Source: an uncultured Ruminococcus sp. (GTDB lineage Bacteria > Bacillota > Clostridia > Lachnospirales > Lachnospiraceae). Taken from it: 54,592 nucleotides of DNA. Within the stretch, counting starts at the first letter, position 1, and each line of letters starts with the position of its first letter. The stretch lies in contig USFD01000008.1 of assembly GCA_900553885.1 (NCBI GenBank), positions 1-54,592 on the forward strand, in the 5' to 3' direction. Shown here piece by piece: positions 1 through 8,007 of this stretch. A program made the position numbers and the translations under genes. The notes under the pieces were generated by a model. That model made no database searches, was not told where the DNA came from, and worked only from the letters and a program-made list of their open reading frames with translations.

Positions 1-6
1 AGTCTC

Positions 7-33
7 AAATAAATGCACGCTGCGCATTTATTT
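7..33. other. Small inverted repeat at left edge
   Basis: The arms AAATAAATGC (7-16) and GCATTTATTT (24-33) pair perfectly around a 7-nt loop. It may be a terminator of a rightward gene lying outside the window, or a second structure behind malQ. No gene is visible in 1-182. Confidence 0.4.
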
Positions 34-60
34 TCAACAGGCTAAAGCCTAATACAAAAA

Positions 61-102
61 AGGGGTGTGACCGGCACGATTTACCGCGCCGGTCACACCC
101 CT
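61..102. terminator. Strong bidirectional intrinsic terminator after malQ
   Basis: The 15-bp perfect arms AGGGGTGTGACCGGC (61-75) and its complement (88-102) are followed by a T run on the plus strand and preceded by an A run, so it works for either strand. It lies 80 bp beyond the stop of malQ and closes the leftward glgP-malQ operon. Confidence 0.9.
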
Positions 103-182
103 TTTTTTATCAGAGAATTCCTTTTCCGGCATCCTCCTCTTATCAGCATCTCAAAAGCTCAGCTTATTACGGCCGGTCGGAT

Positions 183-1673
183 TCAGCTTTTCTCCGGCAG
201 CCTTCCATACAGACGTGTAACTCTTTTTATTTCTTTTGCTGTATTTTCGTTAAATTGTCCTTTTTTCAGTCTCCATACCCAGTTGCCTCCCAGAGTGGAC
301 GGTGTATTGATCCTTGCGCTGCTATCCAGTCCCAGATAATCCTGCATGGGAATAACGCACAGATCCGCCACACTGCTCATGGCCATTGCAATGAAGTCTG
401 ATGTAAGTGTATCCTCATCCAGTCTTGGCTTGCACATGTATTCCTTCGCAAAATCTCTTGCCTCTTTCCCCACTGTATGATACCAGCCCCTGGTTGTATC
501 GTTGTCGTGGGTTCCTGTATAAACCACACAGTTTGCAGGATAGGTATGCGGCAGATAGTTGGAAGACTCGCGCGCGTCAAACGCAAACTGGAGCACCTTC
601 ATTCCCGGGAACCCGCTGTCCTTAAGCAGCTTCAGCACACTTGGCGTTAAAAAGCCAAGATCCTCGGCAATAATTTCCGGTCTGCCCAGTTTCTTCTCAA
701 TAGCACGGAACAGATCCATTCCCGGTCCCGGCATCCATTTTCCGTTTACCGCTGTTTCCTCCCCGTAAGGAATCGAGTAATACTCATCGAAGCCGCGGAA
801 ATGATCAATCCGCACAACATCATACAGTTTCAGGCAGTATGCGATTCTTCTGATCCACCACTCATAGCCGGTCTTCTTGTGATATTCCCAGTCATAGAGA
901 GGATTGCCCCACAGCTGTCCGGTTGCTGAAAAAGCGTCCGGCGGACATCCGGCAACTCCCACAGGATTGTTTTCTTCATCAAACTGAAACAGTTCCGGAG
1001 ACGCCCAGGTATCCGCGCTGTCAAAAGCCACATAAATCGGAATATCTCCGATGATCTTAATTCCCTGCTTACTGGCGTATGCATGAAGGCTTTTCCACTG
1101 CCGGTCAAACTCATACTGCTGGAATTTATAAAAAGCAATCTCCTCAGCCAGCTCTTTTTTCGCAGCGGTCAGCGCAGCCTCTTCCCTTGTTCTAAGAGGT
1201 TCCTCCCACTCTTTCCAGCTGATGCCGCCGTTTCTGTCCTTTATAGCCATGTACAGGCTGTAATCATCCAGCCAGTCCGCATTTTCCTTTACAAATCTCT
1301 CATAATCTTCATTTTTCTGAAACCGGTCAAAGGCTTTTTTCAGTGCTTTGAAACGGGATTTGTAGATTTTCTCATAATCGATACCATCCTCCCGGTCTCC
1401 AAAATCATATGCCTTGCACTCTTTTTTGGTCAGAAGCCCCTCTTTCACCAGTGTTTTCAGGTCGATGTAATAGGGATTGCCGGCATACGTGGAGAAAGAC
1501 TGGTATGGGGAATCCCCATAACCAGTCGGTCCAAGAGGCAGAATCTGCCAGTAGCTCTGTCCCGCTTTTTTCAGCAGATCAATAAATTTGTAAGCTTCTT
1601 TTGAGAAGCATCCGATCCCGTATTTTGACGGCAGTGAAAATACCGGCAGTAAGATTCCGCTTGCTCTTTTCAT
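183..1673 (-). CDS. malQ: 4-alpha-glucanotransferase (amylomaltase, GH77)
   Basis: This cytosolic enzyme transfers alpha-1,4-glucan segments between maltodextrins and releases glucose, so that short maltodextrins can be lengthened and fed to the phosphorylase encoded upstream. The protein is 496 aa, the usual length for bacterial GH77. It opens with the family N-terminus (RASGILLPVFSLPSKYGIG). The catalytic residues are visible: nucleophile Asp290 in VVRIDHFRG, acid/base Glu337 in IIAEDLG, and Asp390 in GTHDND. The start is supported by AGGAGG a few bases upstream. It lies 23 bp downstream of glgP on the same strand, so the two are an operon transcribed from the promoter in front of glgP. Identification is secure from motifs. 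Confidence 0.97.
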   Translation of the reverse strand: MKRASGILLPVFSLPSKYGIGCFSKEAYKFIDLLKKAGQSYWQILPLGPTGYGDSPYQSFSTYAGNPYYIDLKTLVKEGLLTKKECKAYDFGDREDGIDYEKIYKSRFKALKKAFDRFQKNEDYERFVKENADWLDDYSLYMAIKDRNGGISWKEWEEPLRTREEAALTAAKKELAEEIAFYKFQQYEFDRQWKSLHAYASKQGIKIIGDIPIYVAFDSADTWASPELFQFDEENNPVGVAGCPPDAFSATGQLWGNPLYDWEYHKKTGYEWWIRRIAYCLKLYDVVRIDHFRGFDEYYSIPYGEETAVNGKWMPGPGMDLFRAIEKKLGRPEIIAEDLGFLTPSVLKLLKDSGFPGMKVLQFAFDARESSNYLPHTYPANCVVYTGTHDNDTTRGWYHTVGKEARDFAKEYMCKPRLDEDTLTSDFIAMAMSSVADLCVIPMQDYLGLDSSARINTPSTLGGNWVWRLKKGQFNENTAKEIKRVTRLYGRLPEKS

Positions 1674-1696
1674 ATCTTCCTCCTTATCCGCACATT

Positions 1697-3949
1697 TTAT
1701 AAGTGCCAGATATCTCTGTTGTATTCTTCAATGGTTCTGTCTGAGGAGAAGAAACCTGCTTTGGCAATATTAACCAGCATCTTCTTCGCCCACTCTTTTC
1801 TGTCTGCGTAAGCTTCCAGCGCCTTCTCCTTTGTCTCCTTATAAGAATCAAAATCAAGAAGCGTCATAAACCAGTCTTTATTAATCAGCTCTTTCTGGAG
1901 TCTCTCCAGATTTTCCTTGCATCCTACTTCCAGCATCTTGTCACTTGTTATAAAATCAATTGCCGCTCTGATCGCCGGATTCTTCTCATAGTAGTCTTTT
2001 GCCACATAATCTGCTTTTGCGTAGTGTTCAATCACCTCGTCGCTGGATGCTCCGAATACGAAAATATTATCATCACCTACACACTCGTGGATCTCTACAT
2101 TTGCACCATCCTCTGTTCCAAGAGTTACGGCTCCGTTCAGCATGAACTTCATGTTTCCGGTTCCGCTGGCCTCTTTGGATGCAAGAGAAATCTGTTCGGA
2201 AATATCGCATGCAGGAATTAATTTGCCTGCTTTTGTAACATTATAGTTTTCTACCATAACAACTTTCATGTACGGACTTACTTCCGGATCATTGTTAATT
2301 ATCTCCTGCAGACAGAGAATCAGGTGAATGATATCCTTGGCGATCACATAAGCCGGAGCCGCCTTGGCGCCGAAGATTGCCGTAACCGGAGCCGTCGGAA
2401 TTTTTCCGGCTTTGATCTCCAGATATTTATCAATAATATAAAGCGCATTCAGCTGCTGCCGTTTATACTCATGGAGACGTTTTACCTGGATATCAAAAAT
2501 CGTATCCGGGCTGATCTGAATATTCTGTGTATCTTTCAGATATGTGCACAGTGCTTCTTTGTTTTTGTGTTTGATCTCCAGAAGCTTTTCAAGAACGTTT
2601 TCGTCATCTTTGTATTGCAGAAGTTTTTCAAGTTCGGAAGCATCCTTTTTATAGCCCTCTCCGATGGTCTCATCCAGGAACTCTGTCAGAAGCGGATTAC
2701 AGTGAAGAAGCCAGCGCCGGAATGTAATACCGTTTGTCTTGTTATTGAACTTCTCCGGATAAATCTTATAAAAATTATTCAGCTCAGAGTTCTTCAGGAT
2801 CTCTGTGTGCAGAGCTGCCACACCGTTTACACTGAAGCCGTAGTGAATATCAATGTGCGCCATATGAACCGTGTCATTTCTGTCAATGATGGCAACGCTT
2901 TCATCCTCAAATTTTCTTCTTACCTTGTCATCCAGCACCTCAATAATCGGCACAAGCTGGGGAACAACTTTCTTCAGATAATATACCGGCCATTTCTCCA
3001 GAGCCTCTGCCAGAATGGTATGGTTTGTATAGGCGCAGGTTCTGGATACCACATCAATGGCGTCGTCCATGTCCATGCCCCGTTCTGTCAGCAGACGGAT
3101 CAGTTCCGGGATCACCATTGTAGGATGGGTATCATTAATCTGAATCACCGCATAATCCGGAAGATCATAAAGATTGCATCCCTTTGCCGTACATTCATCC
3201 AGAATCAGCTGGGCGCCGCTGCTTACCATAAAGTACTGCTGATAGATCCGGAGCAGTCTTCCCTGTTCGTCGCTGTCATCCGGATAAAGGAACAAGGTCA
3301 GATTCTTTTCGATATCTTCTTTGTCGAATTCGATTCCGTTTTTTACGATTGTATCATCCACGGAATCCAGATCAAACAGATGAAGTTTATTGGTCTTGTT
3401 GTTGTATCCGGTCACCTCAACATCATACATCCTTGCATTAACCTTCAGCCCCTTAAACTCAACCGGATATGTAACATCCGTCTTTTTCAGCCAGGAAGCC
3501 TTTTCAATCCAGGGATTCGGTGTCTCCATCTGCAGATTATTCTCAAACACCTGTTTAAACAGACCCAGATGATAGTTCAGTCCGATTCCGTCGCCGGCCA
3601 GTCCCAGCGTTGCTATTGAATCAAGGAAACATGCAGCCAGACGCCCCAGGCCTCCGTTTCCAAGAGACGGTTCCGGTTCAACTTCCTCGATCTCACAGAT
3701 ATCTTTTCCGTTTTTCTCCAGGATGTCCTTTACCTCTCCATAAATTCCAAGGTTGATCATGTTATTGGAAAGAAGTTTTCCGATAAGAAATTCTGCTGAG
3801 ATATAGTAAACTTTTTTCTTACTGTCTGTGTGTTCCCTCTCAGCTGCCATCTCCTGAACAATATTCAGAAGAGCATGATAAATCTCCTCATTATCTGCCT
3901 GTGCTACCGTCTTTCCAAGATACTTCTCCATTTTTTCCTGAATGTTCAT
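1697..3949 (-). CDS. glgP: Glycogen/starch/maltodextrin phosphorylase (GT35)
   Basis: This PLP-dependent enzyme releases glucose-1-phosphate from the non-reducing ends of alpha-1,4-glucans in the cytosol. The protein is 750 aa, at the short end for the family. The PLP-lysine motif EASGTGNMKF lies near residue 600 and is followed by the conserved GTEDGANVEI. The N-terminal EPSLGNGGLGRLAACFLDS block is intact. AAAGGAG precedes the ATG. It is the first gene of the glgP-malQ operon and is divergent from an AraC-family regulator, with a shared-type operator in the spacer. From sequence alone one cannot say whether storage glycogen or imported maltodextrin is the main substrate; pairing with malQ and an AraC activator favours maltodextrin. 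The symbol could equally be malP. Confidence 0.96.
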   Translation of the reverse strand: MNIQEKMEKYLGKTVAQADNEEIYHALLNIVQEMAAEREHTDSKKKVYYISAEFLIGKLLSNNMINLGIYGEVKDILEKNGKDICEIEEVEPEPSLGNGGLGRLAACFLDSIATLGLAGDGIGLNYHLGLFKQVFENNLQMETPNPWIEKASWLKKTDVTYPVEFKGLKVNARMYDVEVTGYNNKTNKLHLFDLDSVDDTIVKNGIEFDKEDIEKNLTLFLYPDDSDEQGRLLRIYQQYFMVSSGAQLILDECTAKGCNLYDLPDYAVIQINDTHPTMVIPELIRLLTERGMDMDDAIDVVSRTCAYTNHTILAEALEKWPVYYLKKVVPQLVPIIEVLDDKVRRKFEDESVAIIDRNDTVHMAHIDIHYGFSVNGVAALHTEILKNSELNNFYKIYPEKFNNKTNGITFRRWLLHCNPLLTEFLDETIGEGYKKDASELEKLLQYKDDENVLEKLLEIKHKNKEALCTYLKDTQNIQISPDTIFDIQVKRLHEYKRQQLNALYIIDKYLEIKAGKIPTAPVTAIFGAKAAPAYVIAKDIIHLILCLQEIINNDPEVSPYMKVVMVENYNVTKAGKLIPACDISEQISLASKEASGTGNMKFMLNGAVTLGTEDGANVEIHECVGDDNIFVFGASSDEVIEHYAKADYVAKDYYEKNPAIRAAIDFITSDKMLEVGCKENLERLQKELINKDWFMTLLDFDSYKETKEKALEAYADRKEWAKKMLVNIAKAGFFSSDRTIEEYNRDIWHL

Positions 3950-4342
3950 GGTATAACTCCTTTCAAAAATCTTCGGCGTCTTTCCCTGCCCGCGGCAACC
4001 TGCCGGGAGCTGCGCCGATACTGTATCTTATCTCTATATTCTGCATTCTAATACTCTTTTCCTGTAATTTCTTGCAAAATACTTTCATTTTATTGTACAA
4101 TACTATCATCAGCAAATTATCTGTCCCCATATATAATTTGTAGATATAATTTCTGCAAATAAATGAAAATCAGCTATAATAAATCCGTAATTCCATATAA
4201 CGTACAAAAGCCGGATTTTTCTGTTTTCCTGACAATGGTTGTCCGCTCCCCGATATCAGCTCAGCGCCGATTCCTTAAAACAGCAGAAAGACAGCACATT
4301 TTTAAAAACTGCATCGAGCAGAATTTCCCCGGAGGATATGCC
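3950..4342. promoter_or_regulatory. Divergent control region glgP / araC-type regulator
   Basis: This 393-bp noncoding spacer holds an inverted-repeat operator (4072-4100), a possible leftward -10 TATTAG (4048-4053) for glgP, and two rightward TATAAT boxes (4145-4150 and 4175-4180) for the regulator. A partial operator-like stretch (TGCAAATAAATGAAAA, from 4155) overlaps the -35 position of the second box, which would allow autoregulation. The assignments are by eye. Confidence 0.6.
4072..4100. promoter_or_regulatory. Operator, copy 1 (TTGCAAAATA / TATTGTACAA)
   Basis: The arms TTGCAAAATA (4072-4081) and TATTGTACAA (4091-4100) form an inverted repeat around a 9-nt spacer containing TTTCAT. 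A near-identical element occurs at 10983-11012 in the other AraC-flanked spacer. Relative to glgP it sits just upstream of the putative -10, where an AraC-type activator would bind. Confidence 0.65.
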
Positions 4343-5233
4343 ATGAACCTTAATGAATACCAGAACTATCATGAAACAAAAGCCCACACCGCTTCAGAAT
4401 TCCCCTACAATACTTATCTTTGTTCCATACCTCTGGATTTTACTCTCGTTCCTCTCCATTGGCATACCGAGCTGGAAATTGTAGTAATTAAAAAAGGAAC
4501 GGGACTTATTTCGGTTGATTTTGACAGACGCACTGTCACTTCCGGCGATATTGTGTTTATCCGTCCCGGGCAGCTCCATTCTATTGAGCAATATGAATCC
4601 AGGGAAATGGAGTACGAAAATATCATTCTGAAGCCGGAACTTCTGATCTCCGGCGAAACAGATCTGTGTGCCAGACAGTTTATCACGCCATTAATGAAAG
4701 GAGAACTGCACTGCGCCTGCTTCCTCACTCAGTCAGTCCCCGGATATCCGGAAATATCAGATTGTATCAGCCGAATCGACCGTCTCTGCGAAAAACGTCC
4801 CACCGGATATCAGCTTTCAGTAAAAGGATTTCTTTTCCAGCTTCTCTTCCTTCTCATATCACATCAGCAGAAAAAAAGTGCCGCACCGGCACTTCAGACA
4901 AAATCACTGGAAAAGATTAAAATTATTCTGAAATATGTAGAAGAACACTACACGGACCACATAACAATCGATGATATGGCAGCCCTGACATTTTATAGCA
5001 AATCTCATTTTATGAAATTTTTCAAAGCCTACATGGGTACCGGCTTTATCGAATATCTGAACGACTATCGTCTCACGATAGCAGAACGGCTCCTTCGCAC
5101 ATCTGATGCCACAATTCTGGAGGTTGCAGAGAAAAGCGGTTTTGACAATCTTTCCTATTTTAACCGCATTTTCAAACGAAAATACGGACAATCTCCCGGG
5201 AAGAGGCGCAGGCTCTATGTCTCTTCAGACTGA
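4343..5233 (+). CDS. AraC-family regulator with N-terminal cupin (sugar-sensing type)
   Basis: This is a probable transcriptional activator of the divergent glgP-malQ operon. The 296-aa product has an N-terminal AraC-binding/cupin half (HWHTELEIVVIKKG ... GDIVFIRPGQLHSI, residues about 35-85) and a C-terminal double helix-turn-helix of about 100 aa ending with the family pattern VAEKSGFDNLSYFNRIFKR. The reading frame is open further upstream, but the start at 4343 is chosen because GGAGG lies at 4331-4335, 7 nt before it, and the protein then begins at the cupin. The ligand is unknown; context suggests a maltodextrin-derived sugar. It is paralogous to the regulator at 11085-12005. Confidence 0.9.
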   Translation: MNLNEYQNYHETKAHTASEFPYNTYLCSIPLDFTLVPLHWHTELEIVVIKKGTGLISVDFDRRTVTSGDIVFIRPGQLHSIEQYESREMEYENIILKPELLISGETDLCARQFITPLMKGELHCACFLTQSVPGYPEISDCISRIDRLCEKRPTGYQLSVKGFLFQLLFLLISHQQKKSAAPALQTKSLEKIKIILKYVEEHYTDHITIDDMAALTFYSKSHFMKFFKAYMGTGFIEYLNDYRLTIAERLLRTSDATILEVAEKSGFDNLSYFNRIFKRKYGQSPGKRRRLYVSSD

Positions 5234-5238
5234 CGCCT

Positions 5239-5279
5239 GCTGCCTTTGCTTTCCCGGGCAGTACTGTCCGCAAAGCAGC
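5239..5279. terminator. Possible terminator between convergent genes
   Basis: GCTGCCTTTGC (5239-5249) pairs with GCAAAGCAGC (5270-5279) with one bulge. It lies in the 52-bp gap between two convergent genes. There is no clear T run, so function as a terminator is uncertain. Confidence 0.35.
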
Positions 5280-5285
5280 TGTACA

Positions 5286-6101
5286 CTAAGAATGATAATA
5301 TAACTCGACAGGATCAATCGGGTCAAACGGGTGCTCCTCTTCCATCTTCTTATTCCTTCCCCGGCGTTTCAAAAGCTCGCCGCTCTTGTTATACACCCAG
5401 AAAGAATATACAAGGAGCTTGTTTACCTTTCCCATCTTTTCCTTGGTAGTTTTCTCATAAAGTACGCCCTCGGCTTTAAACGGAGTCTTCTTATGAATCA
5501 TGGAAATCAGCTCCGTCTCACATGTTACCGGCTCCGGCAGGATTGTATATCCTCTGCCCACACAGTCAGGCTTGTGAGAATCGCTTCCCCCGGTTGTAAT
5601 CTTACCGTACTTTCTGGCCAGTTTCATTGCCCCTGCGTTTGACTCCGCAGACTCACAGCTGTTAAAGCCTTCCACAAAGTCAAACCTTTTTACAATTTCC
5701 GGAGAAAGATAATACCTTCTGGCATTGGTAAAGCTCATATATTTTTCCCCGCACGGATGTGCCGGTCCCAGCACTCCGCCGTTCCGATGAACCAGATCAA
5801 TGAGGAGCGCCAGAGGCATTCCCCGCATTTCCAGCAGCTTCATCTTAACTCCTTCGGGCATAATCACAATAATATGTCCCGCATCCCTTGTATCATATTC
5901 TATTCCTTTAAGAACTACAAAGTCTGTATGTTTTTTTCCTTTGATATTGTTCTTCCAGTAGCGGTATCCATTATACGTATCGTGGTCTGTAATCACCATG
6001 CCCTGGAAACCATGTCTCTTCAGAATTGTAATATATTCTTCAAGTCCCACCTTACTGTCAATGGAACCTTCTTTTACATGGCAGTGCATATCAATTTTCA
6101 T
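5286..6101 (-). CDS. PHP-domain metal-dependent phosphoesterase
   Basis: This 271-aa protein of the polymerase-and-histidinol-phosphatase (PHP) superfamily is a predicted metal-dependent phosphoesterase. The metal-binding motifs are present in order: MHCH near the N-terminus, ITDHD around residue 38, GPAHPC in the middle and GGSDSH near residue 195. The frame opens at an upstream GTG (6107), but that codon touches the ribosome site; GGAGG is 7 nt before the ATG at 6101, which is therefore the better start. The substrate is not predictable. Members of this family include nucleotide and histidinol-phosphate phosphatases. It has its own sigma-A promoter and is convergent with the AraC gene. Confidence 0.88.
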   Translation of the reverse strand: MKIDMHCHVKEGSIDSKVGLEEYITILKRHGFQGMVITDHDTYNGYRYWKNNIKGKKHTDFVVLKGIEYDTRDAGHIIVIMPEGVKMKLLEMRGMPLALLIDLVHRNGGVLGPAHPCGEKYMSFTNARRYYLSPEIVKRFDFVEGFNSCESAESNAGAMKLARKYGKITTGGSDSHKPDCVGRGYTILPEPVTCETELISMIHKKTPFKAEGVLYEKTTKEKMGKVNKLLVYSFWVYNKSGELLKRRGRNKKMEEEHPFDPIDPVELYYHS

Positions 6102-6159
6102 AAACACACCTCCTTTTTCATCCGATATGGAACCAGATCTGTAGTTTTCTTTCTTCTAT

Positions 6160-6188
6160 ATTATAGCGCTTTGTTCCATAACTGACAA
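6160..6188 (-). promoter_or_regulatory. Sigma-A promoter of the PHP gene
   Basis: On the minus strand, -35 TTGTCA (6183-6188) is separated by 17 nt from -10 TATAAT (6160-6165). The leader to the ATG at 6101 is about 50 nt. Confidence 0.8.
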
Positions 6189-6226
6189 CCAAAGGACATT
6201 CTTTTTTCACGTATCGAAAACCAATC

Positions 6227-6409
6227 TCATCTTCTGCTGTTTTTTCCCGCCATATGAGATATAAAAAGCAGGCAGACAATCCATGCACCGCAGAATATTG
6301 TAGGTGGTATCTGTGTCTCTGTAAAACAGAAAACAGCCGCCAGTGCAATAAGAGCGCATACTCCCGCAAGAATAATAATACCTTTCATAACCGATCTTCT
6401 GATATACAT
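6227..6409 (-). CDS. Small two-helix membrane protein (60 aa), unknown
   Basis: This 60-aa hydrophobic peptide has two predicted membrane segments, IIILAGVCALIALAAVFCF (about residues 10-28) and IFCGAWIVCLLFISHMAG (about 38-55), and a basic C-terminus. AGAAAGG lies about 9 nt before the ATG. Two other frames are open over the same stretch, but only this one yields two clean membrane helices with a charged start (YIRRS) and end (GKNSRR). No family is recognised. It lies alone between the PHP gene and the polytopic membrane protein, all on the same strand, with a perfect 14-bp palindrome just upstream. Confidence 0.5.
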   Translation of the reverse strand: MYIRRSVMKGIIILAGVCALIALAAVFCFTETQIPPTIFCGAWIVCLLFISHMAGKNSRR

Positions 6410-6438
6410 AAAAACACACCTTTCTCTGATAGAATTTT

Positions 6439-6452
6439 TACTTTTAAAAGTA
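6439..6452. promoter_or_regulatory. Perfect 14-bp palindrome TACTTTTAAAAGTA
   Basis: This self-complementary 14-mer lies 30 bp upstream of the 60-aa membrane peptide and 60 bp past the end of the next gene. It could be an operator; there is no direct evidence of binding. Confidence 0.4.
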
Positions 6453-6511
6453 TCCTAACAGACAAGGTGTGTCATAAAACGGACTCAATCTTATATTTTC
6501 ACATCTGATAA

Positions 6512-7303
6512 TTATTCTTCGTCGTCCTCATCCCCGCCAAGATCGATAATTTCAATATCCTGTTCTTCAGATTCGACTGACTCCTCTTCCGGCATTGTAT
6601 CAAGATCATCAATCAGCGATCTGGCTTTTTCTATTTCATTCTCTGTCGAATGGGTCTCCCGTATTTCCGCCGCCTTTTCAAGATTTCTGCGTTTTCTTTT
6701 TCTTGATTCCAGTAAAAGCTGTACAAGAATACCAAGCACAGCAAATATCACGCAGAAAAGAATACTTATCATTTTTCCCTGTACAGGTACAAGCTGATAA
6801 ACCGATGTACCTGCTACAATTCCGCCCCAGACAGACGTTGCAAAAATTGTAAGTGCCACTACGAACCGTACTGCAAGCGCAGCCAGAATCAGGGCAACAG
6901 CCAGACCAATTCCTGCCGAAAGATATTCTTCCGGCTGAATAACCTGCACATAAATACCGGCTACGGAAAGAAATACTGTCAGGAACACTCCAAAACGGAA
7001 GAAAAACGCACCAAGAAATCCCAGAATAATTCCTGCTATTGCGCCGGCAATTAAAACCGCCATACCGCCGGCATCTGTCTGATGCAGTACTGCTGCCGCG
7101 CCGAAAAATCCGGCCGAAACTCCCAGGACTGCTGACCATACCCGGACAATTTTCAATCCAAGCAGACACAAAAGAAGTCCTGCTGCAGCCAGAACTGCAA
7201 AACAAATGATCTCCGTTCTGGAAATCGCCTCTATCTTGGCGTCCCAGGAAAAGAAGAAATCTTCAGGAATCATGCTTTTTACTCTGTCAAATAATCCATT
7301 CAT
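6512..7303 (-). CDS. Polytopic membrane protein, DUF4203/TMEM198-like
   Basis: This 263-aa membrane protein has an N-terminal amphipathic stretch, about seven hydrophobic segments between residues 30 and 190 rich in Gly/Ala (AVLAAAGLLLCLLGL, IAGAIAGIILGFLGAFFF and others), then a basic cytosolic stretch (ESRKRKRRN) and a very acidic tail (EEESVESEEQDIE ... GGDEDDEE). The layout resembles DUF4203/TMEM198-type proteins, whose bacterial role is unknown. A GTG three codons upstream (7312) is in frame, but GAGG lies 8 nt before the ATG at 7303, which is preferred. It has its own promoter and a structured leader. Confidence 0.75.
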   Translation of the reverse strand: MNGLFDRVKSMIPEDFFFSWDAKIEAISRTEIICFAVLAAAGLLLCLLGLKIVRVWSAVLGVSAGFFGAAAVLHQTDAGGMAVLIAGAIAGIILGFLGAFFFRFGVFLTVFLSVAGIYVQVIQPEEYLSAGIGLAVALILAALAVRFVVALTIFATSVWGGIVAGTSVYQLVPVQGKMISILFCVIFAVLGILVQLLLESRKRKRRNLEKAAEIRETHSTENEIEKARSLIDDLDTMPEEESVESEEQDIEIIDLGGDEDDEE

Positions 7304-7332
7304 ATACTCCACCTCAGCTTAATGATAAATAA

Positions 7333-7375
7333 CGCGTGCCTGCAGAATTTTCTTCCGCCATAATTAAAGCACGCG
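7333..7375 (-). other. Leader hairpin of the membrane-protein gene
   Basis: CGCGTGC (7333-7339) pairs perfectly with GCACGCG (7369-7375) around a 29-nt loop, inside the 5' untranslated region. It could influence translation or mRNA stability. Confidence 0.4.
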
Positions 7376-7388
7376 ATTCCCCTCATTT

Positions 7389-7417
7389 ATTCTACCAATT
7401 TTTTCTCCATAATACAA
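7389..7417 (-). promoter_or_regulatory. Promoter of the membrane-protein gene
   Basis: On the minus strand, -35 TTGTAT (7412-7417), 17-nt spacer, -10 TAGAAT (7389-7394). It lies just past the terminator of the orphan transcript, so the two units are independent. Confidence 0.75.
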
Positions 7418-7439
7418 TACAGAAAAATTCTCAGGACAC

Positions 7440-7486
7440 AAAAAGAAAGTGGATGCTAATCATTCTTCTGATCAACATCCACTTTC
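7440..7486 (-). terminator. Terminator of the orphan transcript
   Basis: The 11-bp perfect arms GAAAGTGGATG (7445-7455) and CATCCACTTTC (7476-7486) are followed on the minus strand by TTTTT. It points left only; no T run follows on the plus strand. Confidence 0.88.
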
Positions 7487-7806
7487 AGTTTGATATTTCT
7501 ATCATTCTTTTTACCTCTTTCTTTTCTATCCTTCTGATTGATAGATTTAACTTATGTTCCCGGCGGTCCGTACCTCCTTTTCATAAATTCCTGCCGGACT
7601 TTGGTATTTGTAACTGCCCCTCTTCCCGATACAGATTTTACTTCTCTCATAACTTTCTCGTCATTATGATATTTCTCCGTATCTGACTGTTACTTTTCCA
7701 ATCACGACATCCCACAGGTTTTATAAAACTTCCTGTAACTATCATCCATTTGATAATAACTACTGTTATCTTCTCCTGTCAGATTGTTCATTCAGTTTTA
7801 TTTGTT
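7440..7806 (-). ncRNA. Orphan ~365-nt leftward transcript, probably noncoding
   Basis: A transcription unit with no convincing gene is bounded by an excellent sigma-A promoter and a strong intrinsic terminator. The RNA strand is markedly purine-rich. The longest frame gives a 29-codon peptide from 7791 (MNNLTGEDN...) without a ribosome site; the same frame continues to the terminator but is broken by TGA, TAA and TAA. It does not match what I remember of tmRNA, SRP RNA, RNase P RNA, 6S RNA, T-box or common riboswitches. It may be a regulatory RNA or a decayed small gene. The rest of 7304-8007 holds only promoters. Confidence 0.55.
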
Positions 7807-7812
7807 GGTTAT

Positions 7813-7841
7813 ATACTACCATTCAATTATTCGTTTGTCAA
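7813..7841 (-). promoter_or_regulatory. Consensus sigma-A promoter of the orphan transcript
   Basis: On the minus strand, -35 TTGACA (7836-7841), 17-nt spacer, -10 TAGTAT (7813-7818). The expected transcript start is near 7806. Confidence 0.85.
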
Positions 7842-7921
7842 TAAGTTTTTTGTATTTTTTCAGTATATCTTTGTATTATCTGTTAATTTTACCAATGAAC
7901 TTTCTGACGCCTTTTAATAGA

Positions 7922-7968
7922 AGGGATAATCTGTCCCTATTGACTTCTTCCTGCTCCCTCAGTAAAAT
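7922..7968 (+). promoter_or_regulatory. asnA promoter with upstream inverted repeat
   Basis: -35 TTGACT (7940-7945), 17-nt spacer, -10 TAAAAT (7963-7968). The inverted repeat AGGGA/TCCCT (7922-7938) abuts the -35 and could be a regulator site. No T-box leader is present. Confidence 0.75.
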
Positions 7969-8007
7969 AAAATAGATATGTCTAAATTTTGCAAAAGGAG
8001 TCTTATT

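Noticed and set aside
2324..3619. A 431-codon open frame on the plus strand opposite glgP
   Set aside because: Antisense to a well-conserved gene; the translation has no recognisable domain and reflects the codon usage of the real gene.
7336..7686. A 116-codon plus-strand frame between the membrane-protein gene and asnA
   Set aside because: It crosses the terminator and leader of leftward units, has no ribosome site and a composition expected from a pyrimidine-rich strand.
7440..7806. The orphan RNA as tmRNA, SRP RNA, RNase P RNA or 6S RNA
   Set aside because: No tRNA-like CCA end, no conserved GGAAG-type SRP loop, no GAGGAAAGTCC of RNase P, and no long overall hairpin.
7842..8007. T-box or other amino-acid riboswitch before asnA
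   Set aside because: No T-box sequence (TGGNACCGCG) is found and the promoter is only about 40 bp from the start codon.
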